Assembly (NCBI RefSeq): GCF_046292685.1
Contig: NZ_JBKBQM010000008.1
Location: 1-64,000 of the forward strand
Direction: 5' to 3'
DNA from: Wagnerdoeblera sp046292685
GTDB taxonomy: Bacteria > Pseudomonadota > Alphaproteobacteria > Rhodobacterales > Rhodobacteraceae
DNA: 64,000 nt
Positions within the stretch are counted from its first letter, which is position 1, and each line of letters opens with the position of its first letter. The translations under genes and the position numbers were made by a program. Positions 7,355-15,448 of this stretch are shown here, piece after piece. Under the pieces are notes generated by a model that was not told the DNA's origin, ran no database searches, and saw only the letters and a list, made by a program, of their open reading frames with translations.

Positions 7355-8202
7355 CGGGCGCGGCAGCACAACCCGGCTGGCTGTGGGGCGCGCTGGCGGT
7401 CTGGCTTGCGCTCTGGGCGCTCAACGCATGGCTCGCGCGGCGGATGCCCTGGCCGGTGCCGGCGATCTTCGGCATCGCCGTGCTGGTGCTGTGGGAAGGG
7501 CTGGTGCGCGGCCTCGGCGTGCCCGAGGTCATCCTGCCCGCCCCTTCGGTGGTGGCGGCCACCTTTGCGGCCAACCTGGGCGTGCTCTGGGGCGATTTCG
7601 TGCAGACCATCCTGATGGGTGCGGTGCCCGGCTGGCTGATGGGCTGCGGGGCGGCGGTGGCGGTGGCGGTGGCCATCGACCGTTCGCCCTTCCTCACCCG
7701 TGGCCTGCTGCCGGTGGGCAACTTCGTTGCGGCCTTGCCGATTGTCGGCATCGCGCCCATCATGGTCACATGGTTCGGCTTCGGCTGGCAATCCAAGGCG
7801 GCGGTGGTGTTTGCGATGGTGTTCTTCCCCGTGCTGGTCAACGCCGTCGCCGGGCTTCAGGCGGCAGACCGGATGCAGCGCGACCTGATGCACACCTGGG
7901 CCGCCAGCTACGGGCAGGGCCTTGTCAAGCTGCGCCTGCCCGCGGCCATGCCCTTCATCTTCAACGGGCTCAAGATCGCCACGACCCTTGCCCTGATCGG
8001 CGCCATCGTTGCCGAATTCTTCGGCTCTCCCACCCGCGGCATGGGATTCCGCATCTCCACCGCGGTGGGTTCGCTTGCGCTGCCGATGGTCTGGGCCCAG
8101 ATCGTGGTGGCGGCCCTCGCGGGCACGATCTTCTTCGCATTGGTGGGGGCCGTGGAACGGCGCATCACCTTCTGGCATCCGTCCCACCGGGGGCGGAGAT
8201 GA
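7351..8202 (+). CDS. ABC transporter permease (BPD_transp_1), second subunit
   Basis: A 283-aa inner-membrane protein with six or more hydrophobic helices. Its EAA loop, RDLMHTWAASYGQGLVKLRL, is similar to that of the first permease, indicating an old duplication. The ATG at 7351 overlaps the previous stop. A longer upstream reading in the same frame is only the shadow of the first permease. It is followed 24 bp later by the periplasmic binding-protein gene with its own GGAGG. Confidence 0.9.
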   Translation: MTGAAAQPGWLWGALAVWLALWALNAWLARRMPWPVPAIFGIAVLVLWEGLVRGLGVPEVILPAPSVVAATFAANLGVLWGDFVQTILMGAVPGWLMGCGAAVAVAVAIDRSPFLTRGLLPVGNFVAALPIVGIAPIMVTWFGFGWQSKAAVVFAMVFFPVLVNAVAGLQAADRMQRDLMHTWAASYGQGLVKLRLPAAMPFIFNGLKIATTLALIGAIVAEFFGSPTRGMGFRISTAVGSLALPMVWAQIVVAALAGTIFFALVGAVERRITFWHPSHRGRR

Positions 8203-8226
8203 CAACGACAACACGGAGGTAGAACG

Positions 8227-9219
8227 ATGAAGAAACTGATCGCAGGTGCGGCGCTCGCCCTGCTGTCCGCCACCGGCGCCTGGGCGCAGGATGCGGTGAA
8301 GCTGCAACTGAAATGGGTGACCCAGGCCCAGTTCGCCGGCTACTACGTCGCCGCGGCCAAGGGCTTCTACACCGAGGAAAAGCTGGATGTCACCATCCTG
8401 CCCGGCGGCCCCGACATCGCCCCCGAACAGGTCATCGCCGGCGGCGGCGCCGATGTCATCACCACCTGGATGCCGGCCGCACTCGCCGCGCGCGAACGCG
8501 GCGTGCCGCTGGTCAACATCGCGCAGCCGTTCAAGAACCAGGGCCTGTCCTTCGTCTGCCGCAAGGACATGGGCGTGAACTCCACCGCCGACTTCCCCGG
8601 CAAGACGCTGGGCGTGTGGTTCTTCGGCAACGAATACCCGTTCTACGCCTGGATGGCCAAGCTGGGCCTCAAGACCGATGGCAGCCCCGGCGGTGTCACC
8701 GTGCTGAAACAGGCCTTCGACGTCGAGGCCCTGCTGAACAAGCAGGCCGCCTGCATCAGCGTGATGACCTATAACGAATACGGCCAGGTGCTGGATGCGG
8801 GCCTCAAGCCCGAGGAGCTGACCTTCTTCTCCTACGCCGACCAGGGCGTGAAGGTGATGGAGGACGGGCTTTATGTGCTCGAACAGAACCTCGCCGACCC
8901 GGCCTTCGCCGACAAGATGACCCGCTTCGTGCGCGCCTCGATGAAGGGCTGGAAATACGCCGAGGCGAACCCGGCCGAAGCCGCGCAGATCGTGGTCGAT
9001 GCCGACCAGACCGGCCTGCAGACGCTGGAGCACCAGACCTACATGATGGGCGAGGTCGCCAAGCTCACCGCCGGCGGCAACGGCGCGCTGGACCCGGCCG
9101 ATTTCGAGGCCACCGTCGCCGCGCTGCTGGCGGCTGTCAGCCCGGAAAACCCGGCCATCACCAAGGCCCCGGATGCCGGCGCCTGGACCCACGCCATCAG
9201 CGATGCCGCGCTGAAATAA
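8227..9219 (+). CDS. ABC transporter substrate-binding protein, NMT1/THI5-like
   Basis: Periplasmic solute receptor of 330 aa. A clear signal peptide (MKKLIAGAALALLSATGAWA, cleavage after about residue 20) precedes a type-II binding fold. It begins LKWVTQAQFAGYYVAAAKGF, the hallmark of the NMT1/THI5 pyrimidine-precursor-binding family. The motif PGGPDIAPEQVIAGGGADV is also typical. Relatives bind formyl-aminomethyl-pyrimidine, riboflavin or similar bases, which agrees with the pyrimidine-degrading enzymes upstream. It ends the operon; a GC-rich hairpin follows at 9239. Confidence 0.9.
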   Translation: MKKLIAGAALALLSATGAWAQDAVKLQLKWVTQAQFAGYYVAAAKGFYTEEKLDVTILPGGPDIAPEQVIAGGGADVITTWMPAALAARERGVPLVNIAQPFKNQGLSFVCRKDMGVNSTADFPGKTLGVWFFGNEYPFYAWMAKLGLKTDGSPGGVTVLKQAFDVEALLNKQAACISVMTYNEYGQVLDAGLKPEELTFFSYADQGVKVMEDGLYVLEQNLADPAFADKMTRFVRASMKGWKYAEANPAEAAQIVVDADQTGLQTLEHQTYMMGEVAKLTAGGNGALDPADFEATVAALLAAVSPENPAITKAPDAGAWTHAISDAALK

Positions 9220-9238
9220 GCGATCCCGCCAAGGCCAG

Positions 9239-9263
9239 GGGCCGGACGAACCGTCGCCGGCCC
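9239..9263. terminator. GC hairpin after the ABC operon
   Basis: GGGCCGG (9239-9245) pairs with CCGGCCC (9257-9263) around an 11-nt loop that can pair further (ACG/CGT). It lies 20 bp past the binding-protein stop. There is no long T-run, so termination efficiency is uncertain. Confidence 0.45.
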
Positions 9264-9295
9264 TTCACCTTGCCGAAATATCCCACGGGGGTTGC
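9260..9295 (-). repeat. Dispersed intergenic motif, copy 1 (inverted)
   Basis: On the minus strand it reads CCCCCGTGGGATATTTCGG then CAAGGTGAAG. This is the same motif as at 19546 and 22165. It overlaps the 3' side of the terminator hairpin of the ABC operon. Confidence 0.6.
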
Positions 9296-9359
9296 GATCG
9301 GTTCGCCATCGGTTCGAGAACCGATCGGCAACGGGGTGTGACACCCCCGGTTCCCCGGT

Positions 9360-10346
9360 TCAGACCAGACCGGCGGCCCGGAACAAGGCGCGGACATCCG
9401 TTTCGGGCCGGGCGCCGAAATGCGAAATCACCTCGGCCGCGGCCACGCAGCCCATGCGGCCGGCGATCTCCAGCGGTTGCCCGGTGGCCAGGCCATACAG
9501 GAACCCGGCCGCAAACTGGTCGCCCGCCCCGGTGGCATCGACCGGCACCACGCGGTGCACCGGCACCGTCACCTCGGCCTCCCGCGCCCGGATCACCACA
9601 TCCGACCCCGACCTTGTGCAGACCACCAGCGGGCAATCCGCCGCCGCCTGCGCCAGCGCCGCCCCCAGATCCTCGGTCTGGTACAGCGAGGTCCATTCGT
9701 GTTCGTTGCCGATCACGTAATCCAGTTCCGTCACCAGGCGGCGGAAATCGCCCCGGTGGCGATCGACGCAGAACGGGTCCGACAGCGCGATGCCCGCGCG
9801 CCCGCCCCCCGCCCGGCACGACCGCGCGGCCTTCAGGAAGGCCAGCTTGCCCGGTGCCTTGTCGAACAGATAACCTTCGAGGAACAGGATATCGGTGTTG
9901 CCGGTCACCTCCTCGGGCACGTCCTCGGGTCCGAGCTCGGCCGAGATGCCGAGGTAGGTGTTCATCGACCGCTCACCGTCGGGGGTGACGAAGATCATGC
10001 TGCGGCTGGTGGGCAGGTCGGCGCCTTTCACCGGCGGGTTGGGAAAGCCGGTGCCTTCGCCGGCCAGGGCCGCCACATAGAACCGCCCCAGCGCATCGTC
10101 GCGCACCCGTCCCACGAAGGCCGAGGACAGCCCGAGGTTGCCGCACCCTGCGATGGTGTTCGCCACCGACCCGCCCGGCGCCTCGGTCCGGTCCTTCATC
10201 GCGGCATAAAGCACCTCGGCGCGGTCGCGCTCGATCAGCTGCATGATGCCCTTGGTGATGCCCATGTGGTCCAGGAACATCTCGTCGGTCTGGGCCAGCA
10301 CATCGACGATGGCGTTGCCGATGCCGGTGATGGCGGTGCGGGTCAT
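9360..10346 (-). CDS. PfkB-family carbohydrate kinase (adenosine kinase-like)
   Basis: Ribokinase/PfkB-fold kinase of 328 aa. The N-terminal substrate motif APGGSVANTIAGCGNLG (about residues 58-74) and the C-terminal signature VPVDATGAGDQFAAGFLYG, with the catalytic aspartate in GAGD, are both present. In alphaproteobacteria this subtype is commonly annotated adenosine kinase and would phosphorylate a nucleoside or sugar with ATP; the substrate is not proven here. ATG at 10346 overlaps the nth stop (ATGA), so the gene is translationally coupled to endonuclease III. A much longer reading up to 11066 in the same frame is the shadow of nth. Confidence 0.88.
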   Translation of the reverse strand: MTRTAITGIGNAIVDVLAQTDEMFLDHMGITKGIMQLIERDRAEVLYAAMKDRTEAPGGSVANTIAGCGNLGLSSAFVGRVRDDALGRFYVAALAGEGTGFPNPPVKGADLPTSRSMIFVTPDGERSMNTYLGISAELGPEDVPEEVTGNTDILFLEGYLFDKAPGKLAFLKAARSCRAGGGRAGIALSDPFCVDRHRGDFRRLVTELDYVIGNEHEWTSLYQTEDLGAALAQAAADCPLVVCTRSGSDVVIRAREAEVTVPVHRVVPVDATGAGDQFAAGFLYGLATGQPLEIAGRMGCVAAAEVISHFGARPETDVRALFRAAGLV

Positions 10347-10987
10347 GGGGATTTGTCCTCGTAGGGGCAAAGGTCGCGGATCAGGCAGTCGGCGCAGCGG
10401 GGCTTGCGCGCGGTGCAGATGTAGCGCCCGTGCAGGATGAGCCAGTGATGGGCATGAAGCTGGAATTCCGCCGGCACGTGATCCTCGATGGCGCGCTCGA
10501 CGGCTTCGACGTCGCGGCCCGGGCAGATGCCGGTGCGGTTGCCGACGCGGAAGATATGGGTATCGACCGCCTGCGCCGGCAGGTGCCACCACATGTTCAG
10601 CACCACGTTGGCGGTCTTGCGCCCCACGCCCGGCAGCGATTGCAGCGCCGCGCGGCTGGAGGGCACCTGCCCGCCGTAATCGCGCACCAGGATTTCCGAC
10701 AGGCGGATCACGTTCTTCGCCTTGTTGCGGAACAGGCCGATGGTCTTGATGTGTTCGATCAGCCCTTCCTCGCCCAGGGCCAGCATCCTTTCGGGCGTGT
10801 CGGCGATGGCGAACAGCCCGGCGGTGGCCTTGTTCACGCCCTTGTCGGTGGCCTGCGCCGACAGCGCCACCGCCACCAGCAGGGTATAGGCGTTGGTATG
10901 GTGCAGCTCGCCCTTCGGTTCCGGCTCGGCGGCGTGGAACCGGGTGAAGATCTCGCGGATCGTGGCATAGGGAAGCTGCGCGGCCAT
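10343..10987 (-). CDS. nth: Endonuclease III (DNA glycosylase/AP lyase)
   Basis: Base-excision repair enzyme removing oxidised pyrimidines. The helix-hairpin-helix SLPGVGRKTANVVLN carries the catalytic lysine, and VDTHIFRV carries the catalytic aspartate. The 4Fe-4S cluster motif C-x6-C-x2-C-x5-C is intact near the C-terminus (CTARKPRCADCLIRDLC). The length of 214 aa is normal. It starts at ATG 10987 and is the first gene of a leftward pair with the PfkB kinase. The region just upstream leads into the long G tract. Confidence 0.97.
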   Translation of the reverse strand: MAAQLPYATIREIFTRFHAAEPEPKGELHHTNAYTLLVAVALSAQATDKGVNKATAGLFAIADTPERMLALGEEGLIEHIKTIGLFRNKAKNVIRLSEILVRDYGGQVPSSRAALQSLPGVGRKTANVVLNMWWHLPAQAVDTHIFRVGNRTGICPGRDVEAVERAIEDHVPAEFQLHAHHWLILHGRYICTARKPRCADCLIRDLCPYEDKSP

Positions 10988-11139
10988 GCGGCGGTTCTAG
11001 CGGGGCGCCTGCGGCCGGGCAATGCGCAAAATCCGGGTCGCGGGGCGGGCCGTGGCGCGGTATCACCCAAGGCAGGCGCGGGGGGGGGGGGGGGGGGGGG
11101 GGGGGGGCGGGGGGCCCCCCCGCCCCCCCCCCCCGCCCC
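10988..11139. other. Intergenic segment with 28-nt G homopolymer and C-rich continuation
   Basis: From 11080 to 11107 there are 28 consecutive G residues. Then come C, six G, seven C, G, twelve C and further C-runs to 11139. No ORF crosses it. Such a tract marks either a contingency-type repeat, an assembly gap patched by low-quality reads, or a junction near the prophage edge. The rest of the interval (10988-11079) is the nth promoter region with no other feature. Confidence 0.6.
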
Positions 11140-11140
11140 G

Positions 11141-11413
11141 AGGGGGCTTTCTGACGCGTTTACAGTGAATTGATACCGACGCGCGATGCGGTGTCAATGT
11201 TTTCAAGGGGTTGCGGGCGGGCGTTTAAGGTGGATTTGATACCGTCGGGGCAGTTTCGCGGGGTTCTGGGCGAATGCGCGCGACACCGCAAAACCATGTG
11301 TCACAGATTTATTCCGGTATATCAACCGCTTGTCAGGGGGTGGCGCGCAAGTTCCGGCGGGCGATTTGCGCAAAACGGCAACTGGCGAGTTGCCGATTGC
11401 CGAGTCAACACCG
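11141..11413. other. Prophage left end with candidate transposase-binding sites
   Basis: No gene is present. TTGATACCGAC (11170-11180) and TTGATACCGTC (11236-11246) are near-identical direct copies 66 bp apart. A weaker inverted relative, CCGGTATATCAA, is at 11314-11325. Mu-type phages place MuA-binding sites in this way at the left end. The last part leads into the 3' end of the repressor gene. Confidence 0.55.
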
Positions 11414-11932
11414 CTACTTTTCCGACCTGAAATCTCGCGCAAGCAGAGACTTCATGTCCTCAAAGAACGCCTGCCGGTCTAGCCCATAAGCGTCAGAGTT
11501 GTTGGCGAACGCTTGAAGCCGCTTCATGTAAGCAAACATGGCCTTCGCGGCGATCTCTGACCCGTCGAATCCGGCTATTCGGTCATTGTGGATCAACTCG
11601 CCGCCATGCTTCCCGCTCTCTGCCTGTAGCCATTGCAGGACGCCGAAAACCACATTGAAGCAAGCGACAGCGTAATCCTTCTCCCCGAGTTTCAAAGGCA
11701 AGCTGCTTTCGGCCCTGCCTACGAGCCAATCAAGGGAAACCTGCATCGCATCGGCTATGGCTATCAGTGCATCGACGCCGGGCCGCTTGGCACCGGACAT
11801 CTTCATGTAGCTTTCAAGGGTGCTTTTCGGCAAGCCGCACGCTTCGGCCATCTGCTGAATGGTCAAGCCCCGTTCGATCCGCAGGCGATGAAGCCGCTGC
11901 ACAAGTTCGCTAGGTCGCTCAACGTCAGTCAT
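11414..11932 (-). CDS. Prophage repressor, XRE/Cro-CI helix-turn-helix
   Basis: A 172-aa protein with an N-terminal HTH (LRIERGLTIQQMAEACGLPKSTLESYMK, about residues 12-40), then a C-terminal domain of about 100 aa with no protease motif. The leftmost leftward gene of a Mu-like element is the c-type repressor controlling lysogeny. I start at MTDVERPSEL; the 11 residues upstream belong to the operator region. It is divergent from the early operon, and an inverted-repeat operator candidate lies in between. Confidence 0.85.
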   Translation of the reverse strand: MTDVERPSELVQRLHRLRIERGLTIQQMAEACGLPKSTLESYMKMSGAKRPGVDALIAIADAMQVSLDWLVGRAESSLPLKLGEKDYAVACFNVVFGVLQWLQAESGKHGGELIHNDRIAGFDGSEIAAKAMFAYMKRLQAFANNSDAYGLDRQAFFEDMKSLLARDFRSEK

Positions 11933-11945
11933 TGACAGAACCCAA

Positions 11946-11991
11946 AAGTGTTCTTGGCCTACCATTGTAGGTTAAATGAGGGCGGAACACT
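11946..11991. promoter_or_regulatory. Early-region operator candidate
   Basis: AGTGTTC (11946-11952) is mirrored exactly by GAACACT (11985-11991). Inside them CCTAC/GTAGG (11958-11962, 11967-11971) forms a second small palindrome. The segment sits between the repressor and the early operon and is AT-richer than its surroundings, as expected for repressor sites and divergent promoters. Confidence 0.5.
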
Positions 11992-12016
11992 CCCAACGTC
12001 AGGCAATAACACACCG

Positions 12017-12211
12017 TTGCCCCTTGACCAAGCCGATTACAACCGGATCAAGGCGGCTTTCGTTGCCCGTGGGACAACGCTCAACGCCTAGTGCAGAGCA
12101 AGCCGGGTTCATATCCAGAACATGCGGGATGCGGCCTTCGGGCGCTGGCGCGGTGCTGGTGCGGCTGCGCTCATGGCAAAGGTCATCGACTCCGCCGGGG
12201 CGCAAGAATGA
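12017..12211 (+). pseudogene. ner-like small DNA-binding gene with in-frame amber stop
   Basis: In this frame the sequence encodes DYNRIKAAFVARGTTLNA, then TAG (12089-12091), then CRASRVHIQNMRDAAFGRWRG and a short tail ending at TGA 12209. This is the size, place and pattern of the small Cro/Ner-type protein that precedes the transposase in Mu-like phages. Relatives as I remember them have tryptophan (TGG) where TAG stands, so a single G-to-A change would explain the stop. No ATG is in frame; TTG at 12017 is the only plausible start. The final TGA overlaps the next ATG, as in an intact operon. Confidence 0.5.
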
Positions 12212-12633
12212 TGCTCACTGTGTCGGATATCGTAGGCCTGCCCGGCTTGCCTTCAACCAAGTTCGGGCTTCGCCAGTGGCTCAAGCGTCTTGCGATTCCG
12301 CTGGTAGAACAGGGGAACCGCTTCACCTTCGCGCTGTCGGACCTTCCAGCGCCCGTGCGGGCTGCGTTCCTGGACCGGGAAGCGGCGGAGTTCGGACTTG
12401 ATCCCGGGCAGTATGACGAAGCGGCGCATGCGCGGCTTGAGGATGCGACGCCCCGGATGCGGGCGCGGGCGGAAGCGGATGCCCGGATCGTCTATTTCAT
12501 CCAGGCGCGGGTGCAGGCGGGGCTTTCGCAGGCCGAGGCGTTCAAGGCGGCGCGGGCGAAGTTCGGGGCCAAGGGCACCAGCCGGGCCACGCTCTTGCGC
12601 AACATGAAGGCGGTCAGGGGGTTGAACCGGTGA
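12208..12633 (+). CDS. Mu-type transposase, N-terminal DNA-binding part
   Basis: A 141-aa product matching the Mu DNA-binding winged-helix domain (residues about 4-50: VSDIVGLPGLPSTKFGLRQW ... FALSDLPAPVRAAFL) plus the following helical domain that binds transposon ends. In Mu and its relatives this is fused to the DDE catalytic domain. Here it is a separate cistron ending RGLNR-stop, and the catalytic cistron starts within the stop (GTGA, frame -1). The residues on both sides of the break align with one uninterrupted stretch of a normal Mu transposase. It is either a translationally coupled split protein or the result of a one-base change. Confidence 0.8.
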   Translation: MMLTVSDIVGLPGLPSTKFGLRQWLKRLAIPLVEQGNRFTFALSDLPAPVRAAFLDREAAEFGLDPGQYDEAAHARLEDATPRMRARAEADARIVYFIQARVQAGLSQAEAFKAARAKFGAKGTSRATLLRNMKAVRGLNR

Positions 12634-14126
12634 ACTTCGTGCCCGCGCTGCTGACCGATCACAGCCGGGAACGCGGGCGCAAGGGGCCAATGGCAGGCGA
12701 GTCGCCCGAGGCTTGGGCCTATTTCCTGCACCGGATCAGCGAAGCGCACCCGGAATGGCCGCTTGCCGCCGCCTATGACGAGGTGGAGCGGATCAAGGAA
12801 CCGATGGGCTGGCACTGGCCTTCACGGGCGACGATCTACAACCGCTGGAACGCGCTGCCGCACTCGGTGCGGCTGACGCTGCGGTTCGGTTCACAGAAGG
12901 CGGCAGAGTTGATCCGGCAACCCGTGCCGCGCACGCGGGACGAATTGCCTGCCATGCACATATGGTCGCTGGACGGGCAGACACGCAACGTGATGGGCCG
13001 TTTTGAAGACGGCACCGAAGGTCGCCCGATCGAACTGCGGCTGGTGGACGTGGGTTCGGGCAGGATTGTCGGCTGGCGACTGTGCAAGACGGAAAACGCC
13101 ATCGACACGGCGGCGCTGATAATTGAGGCAGTGCGCAAGCATGGTGCGCCGAAGTTCATCTATACGGACAACAGCAAGGCGTTTTCCTCGCACCGGTTTG
13201 CGGGCGGGGTGACGTTCAAGTTCCGCAAGCGCAAGGACGCGGCGGGCCGGATGGAACCGCCGTGCGTCTGCCAAATCCTTGGGATTGAGGTCTTTTACCA
13301 CAAGCCCCGGAACGGGCAGGCGAAGTATGTCGAACGGACCTTTGCCGAGACGCAGCGTCGCGTTGATGCGGGGCCTGAGTTCACCGGGGCGCATACCGGG
13401 TCCAACACCCTGAGCAAGCCGGACGGGGCAATCAAGGCGGTGCCGCTGGCGACGATTGCCGAAGTGTCCGAGCGGGAATACCGGCATCACAACGCCCGGA
13501 TTCGGCGGGGCGGGTTCGCCAAGGGGCGCAGCTTCAACGCCATCTTCGAAGCCGGGACAAAGGATGCGCCTTTGCGGATGCCCACGGAACGGCAGTTCTA
13601 TCGCGCCTCGTTGGCCTATAGGCCGGTATCGGTGGACCGGAACGGGCGGTTCGAGGTGGAAGGCTGGATCTACGGCGGGCCGGATACACAGGACGCGCTG
13701 CTTGCCTGGCACGGCAAGGGGCAAGTCCTGGTGGGCATCAACCCGCATGATTTTGAGGCCCCGGCTGTCGCCTATGACCCGGACGGGCGGTTGATTGTCG
13801 AGGGTATCGAAGCGGTCGTGCCTGGCGAATACCAGTCCATGAAGGGGCTGCAAGCCTACAAGCGGTATGACAAGGCCGCGCGCAAGGCCACGCAAAAGGC
13901 CAAGGAGTATGGCGAACTTGCCGGGGCGGCGCTGCTGGAAAAGGCGCGGCTTGCACAGGCGGCGGCAACCCCGACCGAACCGGAAAGCCCGCGTTCAAAG
14001 GTGGTTCAACCGCCCTTTGGCGGGCCGCTTATCGACACCCCGCGCCACCCGGAAAGCGCGATTCTCCCCCGGCATCGGGCAGCTTTTGCAGAGTTCGTCG
14101 GCAGACCGAAAGGGACTGTCGGGTAA
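12630..14126 (+). CDS. Mu-type transposase, DDE catalytic part
   Basis: A 498-aa retroviral-integrase-fold transposase. The catalytic triad is visible: first Asp in HIWSLDGQTRNV (about residue 115), second Asp in FIYTDNSKAFSS (about 177), and Glu in GQAKYVERTFAE (about 235). A Mu-type beta-barrel and C-terminal basic region follow (KAARKATQKAKEYGELAG), which in MuA contacts MuB. The start is GTG at 12630, overlapping the stop of the DNA-binding cistron. It would cut and join phage ends for replicative transposition, if the two halves can act together. Confidence 0.88.
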   Translation: MNFVPALLTDHSRERGRKGPMAGESPEAWAYFLHRISEAHPEWPLAAAYDEVERIKEPMGWHWPSRATIYNRWNALPHSVRLTLRFGSQKAAELIRQPVPRTRDELPAMHIWSLDGQTRNVMGRFEDGTEGRPIELRLVDVGSGRIVGWRLCKTENAIDTAALIIEAVRKHGAPKFIYTDNSKAFSSHRFAGGVTFKFRKRKDAAGRMEPPCVCQILGIEVFYHKPRNGQAKYVERTFAETQRRVDAGPEFTGAHTGSNTLSKPDGAIKAVPLATIAEVSEREYRHHNARIRRGGFAKGRSFNAIFEAGTKDAPLRMPTERQFYRASLAYRPVSVDRNGRFEVEGWIYGGPDTQDALLAWHGKGQVLVGINPHDFEAPAVAYDPDGRLIVEGIEAVVPGEYQSMKGLQAYKRYDKAARKATQKAKEYGELAGAALLEKARLAQAAATPTEPESPRSKVVQPPFGGPLIDTPRHPESAILPRHRAAFAEFVGRPKGTVG

Positions 14127-14201
14127 GGCGGTCAAGAGGGCGTTGCCGCGCCCCCTTGACCATTCATCGCGGGCAAGCCCGCAAACGGAGTGGAAAGCAA
14201 C

Positions 14202-14951
14202 ATGGCAGAAGTCTTGAAGCTGAGCAAGACAGCGGCAACGCCGGTAACGGAAGGCCCGCCGGGCTTTGTGATGACAAAGACGGCACGCGAGGTGTCCGAC
14301 GCCCTGAGTTTTGTCGAACGGCTGTCAGGCCCGCGCCTGGGCATGATCGCCGGGGCATCGGGCGTGGGTGTCAGCACGGCGGTTGCGGCCTATGCCTATG
14401 GCCGGGGCGACGTTGATGTGTTCCCCTGCGTGCAGTCCGAAGGGGACACGCGGTCCTTCGCCGAGGCGTGGTGCCGGTCTTGGGACTGGAACGACAAGGG
14501 CAACATGAGCCTTCCGGCAAGGCGGGCGGCGATGCTTCCGCGCGTTCGCGGGCGGCTGACCATCTTCGACAATGCGCACCATCTGGAACCTTCGGCCATC
14601 GAATGGGCCTTGGGGGTGGCAGATCAGGCAGGCGGAAACGTGGCGTTCTGCGGCGGCTTGAGCCTTCGCTGGACGTTCATCGAAAATGACCAGTTGCGCG
14701 GGCGGATGCTGATGCCCTGCGTCTTCACCGCGGCGAAGAAGGGCGATGTGTCGGCGATTGTCCGGGCCGAAGGTCTGGCCCGTGACGGCATTCCTGACGC
14801 CCTGGGCGGGGTGTCGCGGTTCGGCGGTACGCTGCGGAACGTGTTCAACGTGGTGGAGCTGGCGCGCGTCTTCGCGAAAGGCGCGCCGGTGGGGCTGGCA
14901 GACGTGAACGCCGCTATCGAGGCACTGCAATTCGGCAAGGGGAGCAAATGA
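14202..14951 (+). CDS. MuB-like transposition target ATPase (degenerate P-loop)
   Basis: A 249-aa AAA+-type protein in the MuB position directly after the transposase. It would select target DNA and activate the transposase. Instead of GxxGxGK[ST], the Walker A segment reads GASGVGVST: the nucleotide-binding lysine is valine. Walker B reads LTIFDNAHH, with Asn where many AAA+ proteins have Glu. A sensor-like segment (VAFCGGLSL) follows. ATG at 14202 is chosen because the upstream MESN residues are not needed. The lysine loss suggests impaired ATP use and fits decay of the element. The stop overlaps the next gene (AATGATGA). Confidence 0.8.
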   Translation: MAEVLKLSKTAATPVTEGPPGFVMTKTAREVSDALSFVERLSGPRLGMIAGASGVGVSTAVAAYAYGRGDVDVFPCVQSEGDTRSFAEAWCRSWDWNDKGNMSLPARRAAMLPRVRGRLTIFDNAHHLEPSAIEWALGVADQAGGNVAFCGGLSLRWTFIENDQLRGRMLMPCVFTAAKKGDVSAIVRAEGLARDGIPDALGGVSRFGGTLRNVFNVVELARVFAKGAPVGLADVNAAIEALQFGKGSK

Positions 14952-15448
14952 TGAAGTCCTATCCGAGCATCGAACATGCGCTGTCGGAACAGTCGGACCA
15001 TCTCATGCAGGCGGTTCACGCCTTCCGCTATGGCGAGATCGACGCGGACGAGGTGCGTTATCGCATGGTTTCTTGTGCCGACGCTCTGTCCCAACTGCAA
15101 ATCCATGCCGACCGGCGGCGCGAGAAAGAAGCGCGGGGCGGCTATCTGACGGTGACGTTCGACACCGAAGGCCCCGAACTTGCCGAAATCTTCGCGGCGG
15201 CACCGGCCTTGCTGCACCTTCTGCGCAACACCGAGGCGGCTCTTGGGATGGTGACGGATGGTCTAGAAGACATGGGCGATATCATCGTGTCCGGGCATGT
15301 TGCGGTGCTACAGCTTGCCGGGCAAGCCCTGCGGTCTTCGATAGACCGGGATATCGGCCCTGTCATGCGTCTGCACCACAAGCTTTCGGCGGCAGCTATC
15401 CAGCATCGCGAAACGAGAAACGCCCTGGCGGAAGGAGTCGCGGCATGA
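14948..15448 (+). CDS. Phage early protein of unknown function
   Basis: A 166-aa soluble, mostly alpha-helical protein. I do not recognise a family. It starts with ATG overlapping the MuB stop and ends overlapping the GemA start, so it belongs to the early transposition operon. It has no signal peptide, no membrane segment and no clear motif. Confidence 0.65.
   Translation: MMKSYPSIEHALSEQSDHLMQAVHAFRYGEIDADEVRYRMVSCADALSQLQIHADRRREKEARGGYLTVTFDTEGPELAEIFAAAPALLHLLRNTEAALGMVTDGLEDMGDIIVSGHVAVLQLAGQALRSSIDRDIGPVMRLHHKLSAAAIQHRETRNALAEGVAA

Noticed and set aside
9360..11066. 568-aa fused nth-kinase reading
   Set aside because: The upstream half is merely open in the frame of the kinase; endonuclease III is clearly encoded in another frame with all motifs.
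11976..12401. 141-aa ORF starting ATG 11976
   Set aside because: It overlaps the ner-like and transposase frames and has no family resemblance; the ner-like frame fits phage gene order better.
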